Source: Nereocystis luetkeana
Lineage: Eukaryota; Sar; Phaeophyceae; Laminariales; Laminariaceae
Reading direction: 5' to 3'
DNA length: 64,000 nt
Assembly (NCBI GenBank): GCA_031213475.1
Contig: JARUPZ010000003.1
Location: 12,901,580-12,965,579, forward strand
Shown: one piece after another, positions 24,191 through 36,600 of the stretch
Position numbering within the stretch: position 1 is the stretch's first letter
Layout: every line of letters starts with the position of its first letter
Position numbers and translations under genes: made by a program
Notes under the pieces: model-generated
Databases searched by the model: none
What the model was told of the DNA's origin: nothing
Seen by the model: the letters and a program-made list of their open reading frames with translations, nothing else

Positions 24191-24304
24191 GAGCGTTTTC
24201 TGCAAACGGCCTTCCCCACCGTAAAAAAAGCCGAAATACACCGACACGGCGAATCACCCCTGCCCCCCCCTGTTTTATACCCTCCCCCTCCCCTCCCGTC
24301 TCTC

Positions 24305-25367
24305 TCAGCCGTTAGCGGGGAATTCTCGGACGCTTTTGACCTCCGGAAGGCTCTCCAGCGCCGCTATGATCGCCTCCCGTTCCTTGAGCTGCTCCCACGC
24401 CGCGCACGGGGGGGGGGGGGAAGAGAAGAGGAGAAACAGTGTTGAGCGTTAGTTTTCGGTGGGAGGCAGCAGCGCGGAGCGTTAGGAGCCAGCGTCAGCG
24501 AAGGGTGGGGCGTTCAGAAGCCTCGGTCTGATCGAATGGTGGATTTCATACGAGCACTAATCGTGGTGCGTGGCTTGAAACATAAAAGCGCTTTGTCGTC
24601 GCCGAACGCTACGGGTACGCAAGCGGAGGCCGCGACGCGCAAGGAAGGGCAAGGGCGAAAGATAAACGAAACACGGAGTGACGCCCGTCAGTCCGCCATG
24701 CAACTCCACCTGCGACACGAGCACCGAGTAGCCCACCCTCTCCCGACCGCCTCTCTCCCACGACGGAAAACGCCGAAAAAACAGAAGGGACCCCTCCCCG
24801 ACCCCCCCCCCGACCCCCCCTCCCCTCCCCTCGCCTCTCTCTTCCGACAGGAAACGCCACCAAACAAAACAGCGGACGCCCCCCCCCCTCCCCCCTCTTC
24901 CTGCTCCGTCACGAAAGGGATGCGTGGTCAATGGTCAAAATATTAAGGCAAGCAACAAATGAGTACGCCCCCCGCCCCCCCCCCCCCCCGGCCACCCCCC
25001 CCCTCTCCCCTCCCGGACTCACCACGGCCCCAGCCACTAAGAACTCCATGACGGCCGACCCGGTGTGTCCCCTCAGCCCGTACTGCTCCAGCCTCGCCCC
25101 GCCCCGGCCGCCCCCACCCCCGGCCCCGTCCCCACCCGGCGTCCCATCCACCGCCCCGCTTCCGGAGGTTCTCGCGTCGTGTCCCTTCTGACCCTTGCAG
25201 AGGGCGCGTATGCGGTCCACCAGCCTGTGCAGCAGCCCCTCCTGGTCGAGGGCCTCGACGCGTAAGACCACGGCCATGTCCGGACGGCCGCCGATGTCGC
25301 CGCCGTAGGAGGCCGGAGGCTTCTTCTCCACCTGCACCAGCATGTGCTTGCCTTGCATCAGCTCCAC
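24305..25367 (-). other. Last two exons of the kinase gene: ACT-like regulatory module
   Basis: Exon 25367-25023 (115 codons) and exon 24388-24305 (27 codons plus TGA) are phase 0 at both joins and follow RPSASDIVRQ of the kinase in phase. They read VELMQGKHMLVQVEKKPP, then RPDMAVVLRVEALDQEGLLH, a Gly-rich linker, YGLRGHTGSAVMEFLVAGAV and LKEREAIIAALESLPEVKSV. A first strand with D-x-x-G-L-L, a helix, a middle hairpin, a second helix and a final V-x-S-V strand is the ACT fold pattern (small-molecule, often amino-acid, binding). Membership of the kinase gene is inferred from strand, spacing and phase. Alternatively it could be the end of a separate gene, but no upstream exon of such a gene is visible. 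Confidence 0.5.
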
Positions 25368-28300
25368 CTGTATTTACGGCGGTGGGGTGGGGTGGGAAGG
25401 GGTGGGGGTGATGAGGATGGGGGGTAGGGCATCGGGGAGCGGGGGGGGGGGGGCGGGAGCTTGTACTCGATATTATGCATGGCCGTGGTCGTATGACCGT
25501 AGCCACTCGCATCCCCGCAATGCCGGGACGGAGCACGTCGGGTTTTCCCCGACCAGGCAAGACATTGCTTTTGCACCCAAGCGCGCAGCGCCGTGAGGTG
25601 TTCGGCGAGTCGGACAAAGGGTGAGCTGCATCCTACTGACAACCGCTTTTGAGGCGGATTTTCTTGCAAGTGGATGACAGCTTCAACGAGTTGATTTATT
25701 TTCCGGTGTGGCCACTTCTAGAGACAGCAATGGGGGCACTACTGTATGTTACTGCCTCGTGGGTGCCTTGCCGTAAACACTACGTGATACGATCACTATC
25801 CCCTTCGGCGCGGTAAAGGTTCTCCACCTCGCACAAATGATCTGACTTGATCGCCAGCTGTGACCGACCGCTAAAAAAAAGGAAAAAACGAAGGTAACCT
25901 GGTTGTCTAGCTCACGTGGAGAGCGGCATGGTTTACAGTGTCGTTGCAAACCGACGCCAACCCAACCTACCTAAAATATACGAGGCGTTCTACGATAGAG
26001 GTTTTTACGCTAATTTTTCTGAAGCTCCTCACTTGAGCTCCAAACCTCACCCGAAAGCTGACTCCAGCAAAAATCAAATTGCATCCCGATGAATAAAATA
26101 CCAAGGCCAAAGTGTACAAAAAAAAACATTTTTCGAAACGATATTGGCATTCCGACGTTTTCGGGCTAAGGAGCCCCGTCATTCGGAAAACATTTTAACG
26201 GAAACGTGCTACCTCTATCGTAGAACGCGTCATATAGGGGGGGGGGGCAGGGGGGAGAGGGTTTAGAGGGTTTACAAACAACGAGGCGCGACGGGACCGC
26301 GAGGTACAAGTGGTGGGGGACCGAGCGCGGGGGGCATGGGGGCAGACACCCCTCTGTACGGAAACGTCAGGCAACGTTAACCGATCAATAGGAATCCAAG
26401 CGCATGGACCTGCAGAGGTTCTTCAAGGCCTCCTGGCCCTTCGGAGGGTCCCAAAACCAAAACCCCTGACCCCCCTCCTCCCTTCCCCTCCCCCCAAAAA
26501 ATCTAAGAAAACCAAAAACATAAACGACAAACGACACAAAACACTCGAAATATATATATATTATATATATATATATTCATATTACACCTATCGAATGATA
26601 CCGGCTGCCGACGGGCGAACAGCGCTCTGCAGCATGGACCTACAGAGGTTCTCCGTGCCCTTTTTGACCCTCGGGGGATTCCTACACGTAACCAAAAACC
26701 ACTTGAGCCCAATCAACCTCCTGCGGAAAAAAGCAAAAATTAGAAAGAAAAAAAAACGCCCACCCACAACGAAAACGCCAGAGCACCGAAGAAAGGAAAA
26801 ACAAAATATACCCCGTTGGTAAACTAGGCAACGAGAAAAAAAAAAACGTAAAAAAACACCCAACACCAACACCACCAACAACCCAACAACAGCAACAACA
26901 ACGAACACTATTATTACGGGGGACCATAGTTAATAGGACCAAATGTTGTTAGTAAAAACGGTTAAATATATAGGTTTTTATGTACACCATAGGTCCTATT
27001 AACTATGGCCCCCCGTAATGTAATACATGAGGAAACGAAATCATGACAAGAAGGAGGAAGAAAAACACACCTGTCGGGCATTAAAAAAAGGAAAAAAAAG
27101 GGAGAAAAAATGGGGAAAAACACCTAGCTAGACTAGGGCAAGCGAAAAAAAATACCGGTAATCGTAAGAAAGTCAAACAAATACAAATTTAGAAGAAAAA
27201 AAACAACAACTACATAAAAACAAGAAAAAAAAAATATTGAAAAATATTGAAAAAAGACGAACTACAGTATTACGGGGGAACATAGTTAATAGGACCAAAT
27301 ATTGTTAGTAAAATGGTGAAATATATAGGTATTTATGTATACCATAGGTCCTATTAACTATGGTCCCCCGTAATAGTATAAATACCTGTCGAACGATATC
27401 GGATGCCGACGGCCGCCACCCCGGACCTTTGTTGAAGCATGGACCTGCAGAGGTTCTTCATGGCCTCCTGGCCCTTCGGCGGGCCCCACACGTCTCCCGC
27501 GGGGAACACGAGGCGGTGGGCGTTCGTGAGGACGACGGTGCGCTCCATCTTGGTGCCAAAAGAAGGGTGACACATCTCGAAGAGGAGCATGCCCAGGGAA
27601 TACACATCCGTTTTTTCGTCGTACCTTGAGAGGCGTATGCGTGTAGGGGGGGGGGGGGGGGGGGGGCGCGTGGGAAGGGTGCATGGTTAGGGTGGGTCGG
27701 ATGGGTGGAGAGAGGATGGAAGGGCGGGCGGGGGGGGGGGGGGGGGGGGGGGGGGGGTGAGTAGGTGGCGGAGTGGGAGGGAGAGAGAGGGGGAAGGGGA
27801 GGGAGGGGGGGGGAAGGGCAACAGCAAAATTTGGCGTGAAAAAAACAAAAAACAAGAATAGCCCCAGCCCCAGCCCCAGCCCCAGCACTAGCACCACCAC
27901 CAGCACCATCATCACCATCGATACCAACACCATCAACACTAGTCCCCCTTCCTTCTCCCTCCCCAACACCTCCTCCACCACACCTCCCCACCCCACCACC
28001 ATCAAACAACGTAGCTCACCCTTGGCCGCTCATCTGCTCCGGGCTCGCATACAGGTATGTCCCCACCCCCCCCGTAATCGAGGCATCGTCGCCGCTCGCA
28101 CCGCCTCCCAGGTGGTCAGACTCCCACGTAAAAGACGCACGGTGGCGACCCTTAGAAGGCGACCGAGCGGATGCTGCCGCTGCTGCTGCTGCTGCTGCTT
28201 CTGCTGCTGTGGCGGCGGTTGCCCCTCCGTTTATACCGTCGGCTGGGAGGATGTGTCTCGACAACCGAAGTCCTGTCATTGATAGGATAAATCAAGGACG

Positions 28301-30978
28301 GGCCGTGGCGGCGGAGACAGGGGCGGGGGCGGGTGGAGGGTGTGGGGGAGCAGAGGGGATGGGGTGGGGCCAGCGACGGGACATAGTTTTCGCAGTACAG
28401 TAGACAGGGGGGGGGGGGGGGGCGGCGCCAGCAACAGCGGTGGTGGCTAAGAAAAGCGGGACACAGTTTTCGTAGTAGCCAGGTGGCGGCGGGGAGGGGG
28501 GGGAGGGTTGAGGGTGAGCAGGAGCCAGCGGCATCGGCAGCTGCTAAGAACGGGATACAGCTTCCATACTCGTAGTAGCCAGATGGCAGGGGGCGAGCGG
28601 GCGGGCGGCGGGCGGGCGGACGGGGGGAGGTGGGACCAGCTGGACAGCAGTACCGTGACCCTGACCGTAACCCTCCGAAGCCTTCTGGANNNNNNNNNNN
28701 NNNNNNNNNNNNNNNNNNNNNNNNNNNNNNNNNNNNNNNNNNNNNNNNNNNNNNNNNNNNNNNNNNNNNNNNNNNNNNNNNNNNNNNNNGTGTTATCTTT
28801 TGGCGTTTTTCCAAGCCCTGTTCACTGTTCCCCCCCCCCCCCCCCCCAACCAAAAAAACAATTCATTCATTTTTTCTAAATTAATAAATTCCTTGCTTAA
28901 AAATAGTTTTCTTTTCGTTTTACCAGCACACAGCCCTTGGCGGTAAAAATTGTAAATTTGTGTGTGATGTAAATTTGGAAAAAAAAAAAAAAAAAAAAAC
29001 GGTGGGCAGGGCTTTGTGCACATCTCCCCGGTGGTCTATATTGGTTACCCCTCGAATGCTCCTATTGATAGAGGGTATTTACGTGAGTTCAAATCGCACC
29101 GTGATGGTAATTTATTGATTTACAGAAACAAAAACTAAAACTAAAACTAAAAACAACCAACTGCTCAGAGCGCATAACATCGTGGGCACAGGCGCAATGC
29201 GACGCCAGTCAACGAGGGAAGGGAGTCCTTCTCGCGGTGAAAACGCAAGGCACGGGTCGTAGCGGGGAGGGGGGGGAGTTACGACTACTGTATTACTAGG
29301 AGGGAGAAAGAAAGACGGGCGAAGGCAACGAAATGGCAAGAAGAAGCAGAAAAAAAAGTAAAAAAAAACAGTACAACATACACAGGAAGGCGCGGCGGAG
29401 CAATAGCGGCATGTAGGAATACGCACCCCTATCTTGACGGTGCCGTCAGCCATGAGGAAGCAATTGGCCGGCTTCAAGTCTCGGTGAATCAGCCCGCACG
29501 CGTTGACGTACTGCAGGCCCTTGGCGACCTGCATGAAGATGTGCATCACCTGAGAGGGTGGGAACAACCAACACACATACGATAAATAGGCACGGGACGG
29601 ACAATCGTGGAACGAACGAAAGAAATCAGGAAGCGAACAAACGACAACAAATGAAAACGAACACACGGGCGAACGGATAAACGAACGAACTAACGAACGA
29701 ACGAAATCATGGAACCAAAGAACGAAAACATGGAACACACGAACGAACGAAATATACTAAGCGAGCGGGCGACACCATGAAAACGGATCGAACGAACGCA
29801 AGCATGGCACGCCGAACGAAAGCATAAACGAAATCACCGACAGACAAACGATGAGTGTCATGGAACGCCCAACGTGCCCGCCCCGCGCCGCCGCCGCCGC
29901 CGCCGCCGTATTAGACCTATCTGCCAACAACAACAAAAAACAGTGTACGCACACCTTACACCCAACAACGCGTGGGCCACAATTTTTTCGTATCCAGCTG
30001 ACCCATGGATGACACGAACACTATCGCGTCACATCCACCTACCAATCGCCTACCCACCTAACTCACCCGCGCATCAAGCCCACTACCCACCTAACCACAC
30101 CGCCCACCAATCTCCCTACCCACCCTTCTACCCTTCTACCCCACCCACCCTTATCAATTGCCCCGTGATTCTGGTTCTAGCCCCACCCTCCCCCTATTTT
30201 TTATAGGTTGGGTTGGCGTCGGTTGGCAACGACACTGTAAAACATGCCGTTCACTTACGTGAGCTAGACAACCAGGGTTCCGTTTTTTTTTTTTTTTTTT
30301 TTGGCGGTCGCCCACAACTGGTTGTCGAGTTAGATCATTGTGCGAGGTAAAGAACCTTATACTCCCCACAATTGGGAATAATTGTATCACGTAGTGTTCA
30401 AGGTACGCATCCAAGAGCAGTTACATAGTACTCCCATTGCTGTCTCTGGAAATGCCTACACCGGAAATTAAATCAACTCATTGAAGCTGTCGTCCATATG
30501 CAAGTCCGCCTCAGAAGCGGTTCTTAGTACGATGCAGCTCACCCTTCATGCAACCCACCAGACCACCTCACGGCGCTTCGCGCTTGGTGCAAAGCAAGTC
30601 TGCCTGGTCGGTGAAACCCGACATGCTCCGTCCCGGCATTGTAGGGATGCGAGGGTCTATGGTCATACGACTACGGCCATGCATGATATCGAGTGCATCT
30701 CTCCTATCGAGTACCCCCCCCCCCCCCCACCACACACAAACCAGTCAAATTCCCAGTAGTTTGTCCCCAAAACGGGGTTGCGGTCCTAAAAGGGTTAAAG
30801 GCCCGATTGCCCCGTGATCTGGTTCTAGCCCCCCCCCCCCCCCTCAGCACATTCACGACGCGAGCCGAAGTAAGACGGTAAACCTGTGCAGGCTTCCGGA
30901 CGGTGGCACACAGACCGACCGCTTGCCCTATTGGCGAAACCCAGCACGTAGCATGGTGCTCAATGCCCGCCACACAGC

Positions 30979-31016
<38 letters not shown>

Positions 31017-33560
31017 AAACGTTCGGACAAGATAATGAGGCCGTCGCGACGTTGTCTACCCAATACAACTCTCTCCATTTATTCACCTTCATCTCGTCTT
31101 CCCCCCCCCCCGCCCCCCCAACAAAAAAAAAAAAACTCCCCAACCCCTGCCTCTCTCCGCCCACCTGGGACATGTCGACGCGGGATTGGCTCGGCGCTCC
31201 GGATTCTCTTCCAGGAAATACTGCAGGTTGTTGTGGGAGCAGTACTGCATTTGGATGTACAGCCATAGGTCGTAAACCTCCCTCGATCGCCCGCGGCTGC
31301 CGCCTGCCCTCCTGCTCTTCCTGTTCTGCCCCCACGCCCCTTTCCAAAACGACTTTTGCGAGCGCCCCCGGCGGCTGGAAACCCCGCAGCGGGGTGTTTC
31401 TGCTGCATGTGCACGCGCGGCGGTGGCGCGCCGCGCCCGCGGCCCCTCCTCCCGTCCATCACGTCACTGTGGTCAAAAGAGGGCGACCTCCTCCCGCCCC
31501 CCGCCCCCGTCGCTGCCGCCGCGCCAACGCCGGGGGTAGTACCAGCAGCGGCGACGTTTAGCGGCCAGCTCTGCCCCCTCGGTCGATTATTACCGTCGAC
31601 GTCAACCCGCCCCCCCTTGACCCCCGCTGCTGCCCCCGCTCCAGCCTCAGCTGTTGCTGCTAACGCCTCCGCCGCTTCCGCAGCCGCCGCGGCATCCGCT
31701 GTAGCTTTCCCCTCGCCTTCGGATTTATGGAAAACCCGTTCTCTGTTCCGGCGGGCTGTGGGGCGTTCGAGTCGGCTACCTGGCACTGATGCAGCTGCAG
31801 CTGCTGCTGTTGGAGACGACAGCGGAGACTCTCCTAACAATGTTTCGTCGCGGTCACCGTCATGATCGTCGTCGTCGTCGTCGTCAGTTCTGGCCGTCGC
31901 GACTGCGTGGTGGTGTCCGTTCATAACGTGGCCGCTGCTGCTCCCCGGCGGCAACGGCTTCGCCCTGTCCCAGCTAAAGCTGTCATCGTCGTGATTGCTG
32001 CCGGCTCCTCGCCCGTCGTCGCTATCGCTGCCCGAGTCCTCCTCCTCCTCCTTCTCCTCCTCCACCTCCTTCTCCTTTTCATCCCCCGCTCCTTCCTCAG
32101 CCTCATTGACCCCCTTCCGCTCCCGCTCCCCCTCCCCCCGGCGGCGTTCCTCCGCCGAGCCATCCAGGCGAGATGAAGCGAAACCTCTACCACCACCACC
32201 CCCTCCCAGTCCGCTGGGCCCTTCCCGTCCTACCTCTCCCCTCCCTCTATATCCACCGTGCTTCTCCGACTGAAGAGTGCACGAGTTGCCCACATCCCCT
32301 CTGCTCTCGCTGCAGCCTCCCGCGCAAGAGCTAGCAGGGGCCGTGGCTGTAGTGCTGGTGGGATCGGAAGATTGCCGCTCCCCCGTTTCGCTGCAGCCCG
32401 GCTTGAGCATGCTGCCGCCACTGCTACCCCCGTTGCCGCCGCTGCTGTTGCCACCGACATCGCCGCCGCCACTAACGCTACTGCTACCGCTCCCCCTGCT
32501 GTGACCGTGCCCATCCCTGCCCGGATCGCCGCCAGACTCGTCGGTAAGCCGTTGTCGGCGGCGGCGGTGGCGGCCGTGCTCATCATCCCCCATTTCCTCC
32601 TCTACTCTAGTACTACCCCCCTTTCCCCCTCCCTTCTCCCCCTGCCGCTCCTCCTCCTCCTGCTCCTCCTCCTCCTCCTCCTCCCCCTCTCGGTCGAACA
32701 CGAAGCCCGGCATGCTCGCCTCTTCCTCCTCGTCCTCCTCCTCCCCATCCTCCTCATCGTCATCTTCACCACCCCCTTGGTAATAGTCGAACCCCCCCCA
32801 CGCCCGCCCCCACCTTGCCCCACTCCCACCCCGACCCCCAACCCCCCGCCCCCCCGCCCCGCCCCCACCACCGCCGCCTCGATCGTCCGCGTTACGGCTG
32901 TCTACGGACCACCCATCCACGCTGTGGTCCTCACAAAGAGGCCGGGCAACCTTGGAAGGGTACACGGATGGCGATAAAGGCCAGCTAGGGAAATGGGAAG
33001 AAGACCCACCCCCGAACATTACTTCCTCTTCTTCTTCACCGATATCACCACCGCCGCGCGTCATCGATGCCGCGCCCCCGCCCCCACCCGCCGACAATAG
33101 TGGCATACGGGGGGAGGTCCTCCCGCTGCCCCCGCTTCCGCCCCCGCCGCCTCCTCGAAACCCCGCGAAATCGTAAGGGCTGTTTCTGTTATTGGCGGGG
33201 GCCGTGGTGTTGGTGGTGCCGGTGTGGTGGATGGGGCCCGTACGGGACTCCCCCCCCGTGGTGACGTCCCAGCTGTCGCTTACGGCGGAGGGGGCGCACT
33301 CCTCTCGGAGAAGAAGCTCCTCGTCCTCCTCCGTGAATTTCTCGAGCCACGCCTGAGCGGAGGGGGGGGGGTAGGGTGAGGGTGAGAGGGTTTAGGGGGT
33401 TTGAGGTTCGGGTTGGGGGGAGGAAGGGGGGTTTGGGTTCTGGGGGTTTCGTTCCGTGCTTGGTGCTGTGGGTTGCGTTCGGTTTTATGCTCGTGCTCGT
33501 AATTGTGACGGGGTTAGGTTTTAGGCGAGCGAGCCAGCACGCAAGCAAACAAGTGAGCAA

Positions 33561-33614
<54 letters not shown>

Positions 33615-33630
33615 GGGAGCAAGCAAGCAC

Positions 33631-33667
<37 letters not shown>

Positions 33668-36600
33668 CAAGCAGGCGGTGTCGACGTATTAGAAAAGGAC
33701 CCCACGACAACGGATGAACCAAGTCATCCGCACCCCCTCAGGCGAAAACACACAAAAATGTCATCGGCGTTCAATCGCCCTCAAACGCCCCCCCCGGCCC
33801 CAACCTCCTCACCCCCCCAACCCCACGCCCCCCACCCTTCTCAGTCGCGCGCACCTGGTAGTAGCGAACGATATTGGGATGATCCAGCAGCGACATGATC
33901 TTGACTTCTCGGAGCACCTTCGCCAGCTGTGGCTGCCACCGCCGGTCCGAAGACAGCCTGATCTTCTTGATGGCGTAGTCGTGCCCGTCCAGGCGGTTGC
34001 GGCACTTGAACACCGTCCCGAACCCCCCCTTCCCCAGCTTCTGCCCCTCCACGAACTCCGTGCGCAGGCGTCGGTTGGTAACCAGCAGCGCGTCGGTGTT
34101 CTCGGCGCCGTCCGCACCGTCCCCACCCCCCGCCCCCGCGATGTCCCCGCCTCCACCCCCGTCCAAAACCAGCTCTTCCGCCGCCGCGCACAGGGGCGCG
34201 CGTGGGCTCCGACTAGGCCTCCGATCCCTCCCCATCTCCCTCTCCCGCTCCTTTTCCTGATCCAACCGGCTGTCTCCGTCTCCGTCCGACCGGTTCGCGC
34301 GGCGGTCCGACATCGCTAACGCTGCTGAACCGCTGCCCATGTCTCGAGACCCTCGCCGAGAGTGCCCCCGCGGTTTGCTCCGCCATCGGCTATCAGACTC
34401 GGATGACTTCGACCCTCGCACAGCGACGGCTAAATCCGCAGCTGCAGCAGCAGCAGCAGCAACCGCAGCCGCCTCCGCCGCTGCGGATGCCGTTGCCTCC
34501 GCCGTCGCCGATGTTGCCGTGCGGGTAGCAGAAGAAGCGTCGCGGCCGCCGCGCGGCGCGTCTTCGTCTTCGTCCTCGACGCCCCCCCCGCCTGACGACG
34601 CCGACACCGAGTTCCCCGAGGCCGCAGAGCGCGAACGCGGGGACTGGTTGTCGACCGTCCCCCCTACCTTCGCTGCCACGGCCTGCGAGGCGCCGCTCGT
34701 CGGCGAATACCTATTGTGGACCCTTACACCGGAGCCGCCACCGCCGCTGCCACCGCTACTACTTCTGCTGTTATTTTTGTTGATGTTGCCGACGTTTGCA
34801 CCGCCACCAGAGCCCACTCGTTCTGGGACAGGGTCCAGCGGCGGCGGCACCTGCTTGTCGCCGGCGTCACCCTGCCCGCACACCTCGCTTGCGGACCAGT
34901 TGAAGCAGCCGAGGGGGTCATCATCGCCCGAAGAGGAGGAGACGTTGCTGCTGCCGCCACCGCTGCAGCCCAAAGGACGTGCCCCGTCGACGGCGGCCGT
35001 CACGGCGCGTTCGAGCCTGCCCGTCCCCAAGCCGTCCGCGCTGCCGCCGACACCGCCATCACCACCACCACCATCACCGACGCCACCGGCGCCACTGACG
35101 GCGGCGGCACCTCCCCCCGCGCGCGCGAAGAGAGCCTGCCAGCCTTCCCGGTGCCCCCGCCGGTCACCGTGGGCGGGGGAGTAGGACTGGTGAAGGGCAG
35201 GCAGCGAATGCACGCGCTGCATCGGGGTCTCCCGCATGGAGGAGGCACCTGCGCCGGCTCCGACGGCGGTGGGCCGCCGCTGGAGAGTCTCCACGGTCGG
35301 GGAGGACGCTCCGAGCGAGTTCCTGCCACCTCCTTGCGCGGCCTCCCACGCGCGGGATCCGTTGAACGCGGGAAATTCGGTCGCCCCGTACTGGAGAGAA
35401 AGGGAGGAGGTTAGCATGGGAGGGGATGCCCGCCCGGGCGTCGCTGTCTCCAACAGGAGCGCCGCGTCTCCCCACCGGCCGTGGGTGGCAGCGCCGGCGT
35501 CTGCTTCATCGGCAATGCCGGCAGAGCCGCCACCGCGACTCGCGTCCTGCCGCGCGCCGACGCTACCCCGGCGAGCGATCGTCGACATGTTCAGCATGGC
35601 CTCCGCTCCGTACTTGTAGGCCATGTACGCCACCCCGGCGACGATGACGGACACGAGCCCGACCAGAGCGGCGAAGGCCCGCCACGTCATGAAGAGGCCC
35701 CCCTTCGTATCCGTGGGGACCTCGGCCCTCGCCTTCCCCTGCCCTTCTATAATGTCCTTCTCCACGCTCTCCAGCAGGGCCTGCTGCCAGTTCCCGATGC
35801 CCATGGTCGTGGGGCCCCCGTTGATGCCGCCGCCCGCGCCGCTCACCGTTCCGCCCTTGACCGCCCCGGGCTTCGCCCCGCCGGGTCGGCCGCCCACGGC
35901 GGCCCACGGCCCCGCACTATCGTCTACTGGCCGTGCGGCGTGCGTCGGAAACTTGACAGGGGACGCCAGAGACCAGCCCCAGTCCAGGACAATGTCACCA
36001 TCGCCTCTGTCGCCGCCCCCACCACCGCCCCCGCCCCCGCCGCCTCCACCGCCCATCATCGCGTCCCCGACCCCCCCCCGAGCATCCCTTCCTGCGGCGT
36101 CTACGGAGGGCCGACGGCTGGCCATGCCCATGGGATGCAGGGGATGGGGGTACCGATCTTGCGGGTCCTCGCCAACGGCGTGGAGGGGAACTCTCCTCAG
36201 TGGCGAGGAGACGAAAAGGTGGCTGTTCAGGAGGCGGAGTTGGAGCTGGGGCTGTCTCTGGCCCAGGCCCGACTGCAGGAGGCCGCTGTTTTTGCCGGTC
36301 CGACCGGAAGTCGTCGCGGTGGCAGCCACCAGCGCGGTCCCCGGGTCCTCCGGGTCTACGATCGACCACGGGCAATCGTCTCCCGCGGGAGCGTTGGACT
36401 CGTCGTCGACCGAACACCCTGGGTCTACTCTCTCGCTGCAGCTGCCGCCACCACCGCCACTGCTGCTGCTGCCACCACCGCCACTGCTGCTGCCGCTGCT
36501 GGCATCGCCAGTACCGGTGCCGCCCATACCGCCCCCCACTCCATCCCTGCCAGCGCCGCTGGATTCGTCGGGCCGGCACAAGCTATCGTCCGCAGGGGCG

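Larger units (their letters stand above)
15195..24304. other. Gene-poor, repeat-rich intergenic region
   Basis: No multi-exon gene could be supported. Contents I can name: a degenerate tRNA-like sequence (18741-18818), two partial copies of the ATGCATGG-type repeat (near 17000 and 18940), a poly-C run (16464-16486), an AAT trinucleotide tract (19700-19880), a degenerate tandem repeat (22300-22520), AAGC-type repeats (22990-23280) and a TTCAAC minisatellite (23862-24190). A short splice-flanked stretch at 17365-17406 is listed under rejected items. Confidence 0.6.

Noticed and set aside
29030-29110. tRNA-like sequence with box A and box B resemblance
   Set aside because: No acceptor stem and a mismatched T-stem; at best a tRNA-derived fragment.
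31862-32977. Long plus-strand open frames rich in Leu, Pro and Ala opposite the kinase insert
   Set aside because: Antisense shadows of the acidic, GC-rich coding insert; composition follows from the other strand.
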